Source: an uncultured Mycoplasmatota bacterium
GTDB taxonomy: Bacteria; Bacillota_I; Bacilli_A; RF39; UBA660
NCBI GenBank assembly: GCA_947572405.1
Contig: CANPBV010000079.1
Span: 1-6,305, forward strand
Direction: 5' to 3'
Length of the DNA: 6,305 nt
The position numbers were made by a program, and so were the translations under genes. The notes under the pieces are model-generated. The model was not told where the DNA came from. It worked only from the letters and a program-made list of their open reading frames with translations, and did no database searches. Of the stretch, positions 5,820 to 6,305 are shown piece by piece (position 1 is the first letter of the stretch; the number at the start of each line of letters is the position of its first letter).

Positions 5820-6230
5820 ATGGCAAAGGTTTATACAGGAACTGGTAGAAGAAAATCATCTATCGCACAAGTTAGAATGGTTCCAGGAACAGGAAAAATA
5901 ACTGTAAATGGAAGAGATGTAAGAGAATTCTTTCCATATGAAACTAATGTTATGGATTTAAAACAACCATTAGTTGCAACAAATAATGAAAATACATTTG
6001 ATATTGAAGTAAAAGTTAACGGTGGAGGTTTCACTGGAGCTACTGGGGCAATTCGTTTAGGAATCGCAAGAGCATTATTAGAGTATGATGCTCCAAATGA
6101 AGGAAACGATGACAGTTACAGAAAAACCTTAAAAAGAGCTGGATTTATTACAAGAGATTCAAGAGCAAAAGAAAGAAAGAAACCAGGATTAAAAGCTGCA
6201 CGTCGTGCACCACAATTCTCAAAACGTTAG
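5820..6230 (+). CDS. rpsI: 30S ribosomal protein S9 (uS9)
   Basis: A 136-residue small-subunit protein whose basic C-terminal tail reaches the P-site tRNA. Family marks are the N-terminal YTGTGRRKSSIAQVRM (5-20), VNGR (29-32), VNGGGFTGATGAIRLGIARALL (67-88), the rRNA-binding LKRAGFITRDSR (104-115), KERKKPGLKAARRAPQFSKR (117-136) and the invariant terminal SKR. It is about six residues longer than the usual 130; the extra length lies around APNEGND (91-97), between the GIARALL helix and the YRKTLKRAG segment. An excellent ribosome binding site AAGGAGGG (5807-5814) overlaps the rplM TAA and sits five bases before the ATG, so the two proteins, neighbours in almost all bacteria, should be made together. 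The start is unambiguous. Confidence 0.98.
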   Translation: MAKVYTGTGRRKSSIAQVRMVPGTGKITVNGRDVREFFPYETNVMDLKQPLVATNNENTFDIEVKVNGGGFTGATGAIRLGIARALLEYDAPNEGNDDSYRKTLKRAGFITRDSRAKERKKPGLKAARRAPQFSKR

Positions 6231-6248
6231 GAATTACAAAGCATGTGA

Positions 6249-6303
6249 AAAAAGGGGATGTTGCGAAATTAAGTAATTAATTTTGCTTCAGTCCTTTTTG
6301 TTT
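6249..6303 (+). terminator. Intrinsic terminator after rpsI
   Basis: The inner stem is GCGAAATTAA (6263-6272) with TTAATTTTGC (6277-6286), 10 bp with one G-U pair and a GTAA tetraloop. An outer stem AAAAAGG (6249-6255) with CCTTTTT (6293-6299) is separated by an internal loop; GGA (6256-6258) with TCC (6292-6294) is an alternative register. The T-run TTTTTGTTT runs to the window end. It lies 18 bases after the rpsI stop and closes the rplM-rpsI operon. The window ends here, so the T-tract may continue. Confidence 0.75.
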
Positions 6304-6305
6304 AT

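Noticed and set aside
5831..6034. Minus-strand open frame of 67 codons inside rpsI
   Set aside because: It is antisense to a universal ribosomal protein gene and shows no family resemblance.

Overview
This is an A+T-rich, gene-dense chromosomal housekeeping segment from a low-GC Gram-positive bacterium (Firmicutes/Bacilli or a close relative). The evidence is the protein families, Bacillus-like Shine-Dalgarno sites, strong sigma-A type promoters, and the order ecfA1-ecfA2-ecfT-truA-rplM-rpsI, which is classic in that phylum. TGG encodes Trp throughout, no gene has an in-frame TGA, and ecfT ends in TGA, so the standard bacterial code applies rather than the mycoplasma code. All seven genes lie on the + strand. 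The species cannot be named from the sequence; an uncultured or gut-associated lineage near Erysipelotrichales or RF39 is only a guess.

Layout. Positions 1-20 look like the 3' half of a terminator belonging to an upstream gene. At 67-96 an extended -10 promoter drives the monocistronic translational GTPase gene typA/bipA (127-1929), which ends in an intrinsic terminator overlapping its own stop codon. After a gap of about 160 bases holding a second promoter (2037-2065) comes a tightly overlapped operon. It encodes the energising module of a group II ECF vitamin transporter (ecfA1, ecfA2, ecfT) and the tRNA pseudouridine synthase truA. A consensus-like promoter (5254-5282) and a structured leader (about 5289-5370, the position of the Firmicutes L13 leader) then precede rplM and rpsI. 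An intrinsic terminator closes the rpsI end at the edge of the window.

Function. TypA, TruA, L13 and S9 all serve ribosome assembly or translation. The Ecf proteins form the shared ATP-driven base that powers exchangeable vitamin and metal S-components encoded elsewhere; none is present here.

Nothing here is an unknown system, mobile element, CRISPR array or defence island. The points worth a second look are: non-canonical Q-loop and signature residues in both Ecf ATPases, matched by an altered second coupling motif in EcfT; a possible fold of the rplM leader that would hide its ribosome binding site; and typA standing where rplQ is usually found.
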